A DNA stretch of 14,272 bases from JAFAVZ01 sp036009105 (GTDB taxonomy: Bacteria > Acidobacteriota > Thermoanaerobaculia > Gp7-AA8), in assembly GCA_036009105.1 (NCBI GenBank), contig DASYMJ010000190.1:1-14272 (forward strand), in the 5' to 3' direction. A program made the position numbers and the translations under genes. The notes below the pieces were generated by a model. That model was not told the origin of the DNA and did not search any database. It saw only the letters and a list, made by a program, of their open reading frames with translations. Within the stretch, counting starts at the first letter, position 1. Every line of letters starts with the position of its first letter. Shown one piece after another: positions 13,575 through 14,272 of the stretch.

Positions 13575-14272
13575 ATGTGGCCACTGCGCATCGCGGCATC
13601 CCGCCTCCGCCCGGTCGACGCGTCATCGGTCCTGCGGACGCTGATCGTCGCCGCGGTCTTCGCGCTCTTCCTGTTCGGTGATTTCGCCCTCTTTCGGCGC
13701 CTGTTCCAGGCCACGGCGCAGATCGAAGAAGCGACGCCGTTCTTCGCCCTCGGCCTGCTGCGCAACCTGCTGGCGATGGTCTTCCTGGTGGCGACCATCG
13801 TGCTGTTTTCATCGGCGCTGACGGCGGCCATCGGCGCGTTCTTCGTCGACCTCGATCTCGACCTCTACCACGCCGCGCCGCGCTCGAAGACGCGCATCGC
13901 CATCGCGCGGTGGGGGAAGACGCTGGCCCAGAGCGCGGCCGTGATCTTCGCCTTCCTGGCGCCGCTCTTCGTGGCGTTCGCGCAGCAGTACCGCATCGGG
14001 CCCTGGTTCTATCCGATCGTGTTCGGGAGCCTTGCGCTGCTGCTGACCATCCCGGTGAGCCTGGCCAGCCTCGTCATCGTGCTGCTCGTGCGATTTTTCC
14101 CGGTCAGGCGCGTGCACCAGATCGTGGCCACCATCGCCATCCTGGTTTTCACGATCGCGGTCATCGCCTTCCGGGTGAGCCGGCCGGAGCGGTTCTTCAC
14201 CGCCATCAACACGGATGACGTCACCCGCGTGCTGCGCGCGATCGAGTTGCCGTCGATGGATTTGTATCCGGG
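13575..14272 (+). CDS. Multi-pass membrane protein, possibly ABC-2/exporter-type permease (3' end cut)
   Basis: 232 codons are open from ATG 13575 to the window end. The N-terminus (MWPLRIAASRLRPVDASSVL) is basic and is followed by hydrophobic segments: about 21-41 (RTLIVAAVFALFLFGDFALF), 60-90 (LLAMVFLVATIVLFSSALTA), 115-136 (AAVIFAFLAPLFVAFA), 145-172 (IVFGSLALLLTIPVSLASLV) and 180-200 (VATIAILVFTIAVIAF). The cytosolic-looking LDLYHAAPRSKTRIAIARWGK between segments two and three recalls ABC exporter permeases, but no signature motif confirms it. An alternative in-frame ATG at 13560 lies inside the repeat and would add five residues (MTPTT). No good Shine-Dalgarno for either. An ATPase partner may lie beyond the edge. 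The call of membrane protein is firm; transporter type is tentative. Confidence 0.7.
   Translation, partial: MWPLRIAASRLRPVDASSVLRTLIVAAVFALFLFGDFALFRRLFQATAQIEEATPFFALGLLRNLLAMVFLVATIVLFSSALTAAIGAFFVDLDLDLYHAAPRSKTRIAIARWGKTLAQSAAVIFAFLAPLFVAFAQQYRIGPWFYPIVFGSLALLLTIPVSLASLVIVLLVRFFPVRRVHQIVATIAILVFTIAVIAFRVSRPERFFTAINTDDVTRVLRAIELPSMDLYP

Overview
This is a gene-dense, GC-rich chromosomal window with eleven protein-coding genes. Two run off the ends. The gene content is bacillithiol synthesis, an MglA-type GTPase, a soluble Ser/Thr kinase with TPRs, an Mce-type lipid-transport protein and Asp-box propellers, with short hairpin repeats in the gaps. That best fits a Gram-negative bacterium of the Acidobacteriota or a neighbouring phylum. 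This is inference, since there is no rRNA or marker gene here to place it. I see no tRNA, rRNA, CRISPR array, transposase or phage gene.

Left block (1-3123, minus strand). An MglA-family GTPase is followed, after a repeat-filled gap, by a SAM-dependent methyltransferase whose stop overlaps the start of bshC (bacillithiol synthase, cut by the window edge). The overlap suggests joint production, so the methyltransferase may act on bacillithiol. bshC carries a palindromic repeat inserted in frame near its N-terminus.

Middle block (3179-8704). A Ser/Thr kinase with FlgO/TolB-like and TPR regions diverges from the GTPase across 55 bp. Next come a KDPG-aldolase-family gene coupled to a small exported protein. 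Converging on these is a large exported Asp-box beta-propeller, with a strong hairpin between the convergent ends.

Right block (8903-13479, plus strand). A tight run of galU, a fused Phd-like antitoxin plus RelE-like toxin, maf, an Mce/MlaD protein and ddl, with overlaps or 3-nt gaps throughout. Four of the five genes concern envelope precursors, nucleotide-pool cleaning or lipid transport, so this looks like a cell-envelope operon with a single-chain toxin-antitoxin embedded in it. A multi-pass membrane protein begins at 13575 and leaves the window.

The gaps hold three families of inverted repeats: TGTAGGGCCGG hairpins (2159-2284, 6716-6789), a pair of 86-bp elements with long terminal inverted repeats (5472-5557, 13481-13566), and a GATGAAC hairpin (8774-8840). 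A fourth type lies inside bshC. Several transcription-unit starts have a TANNNT box about 7-11 nt before the ATG and no Shine-Dalgarno sequence, which suggests leaderless or near-leaderless mRNAs. No stretch longer than 300 bases lacks a gene; the largest gap is 8705-8902.
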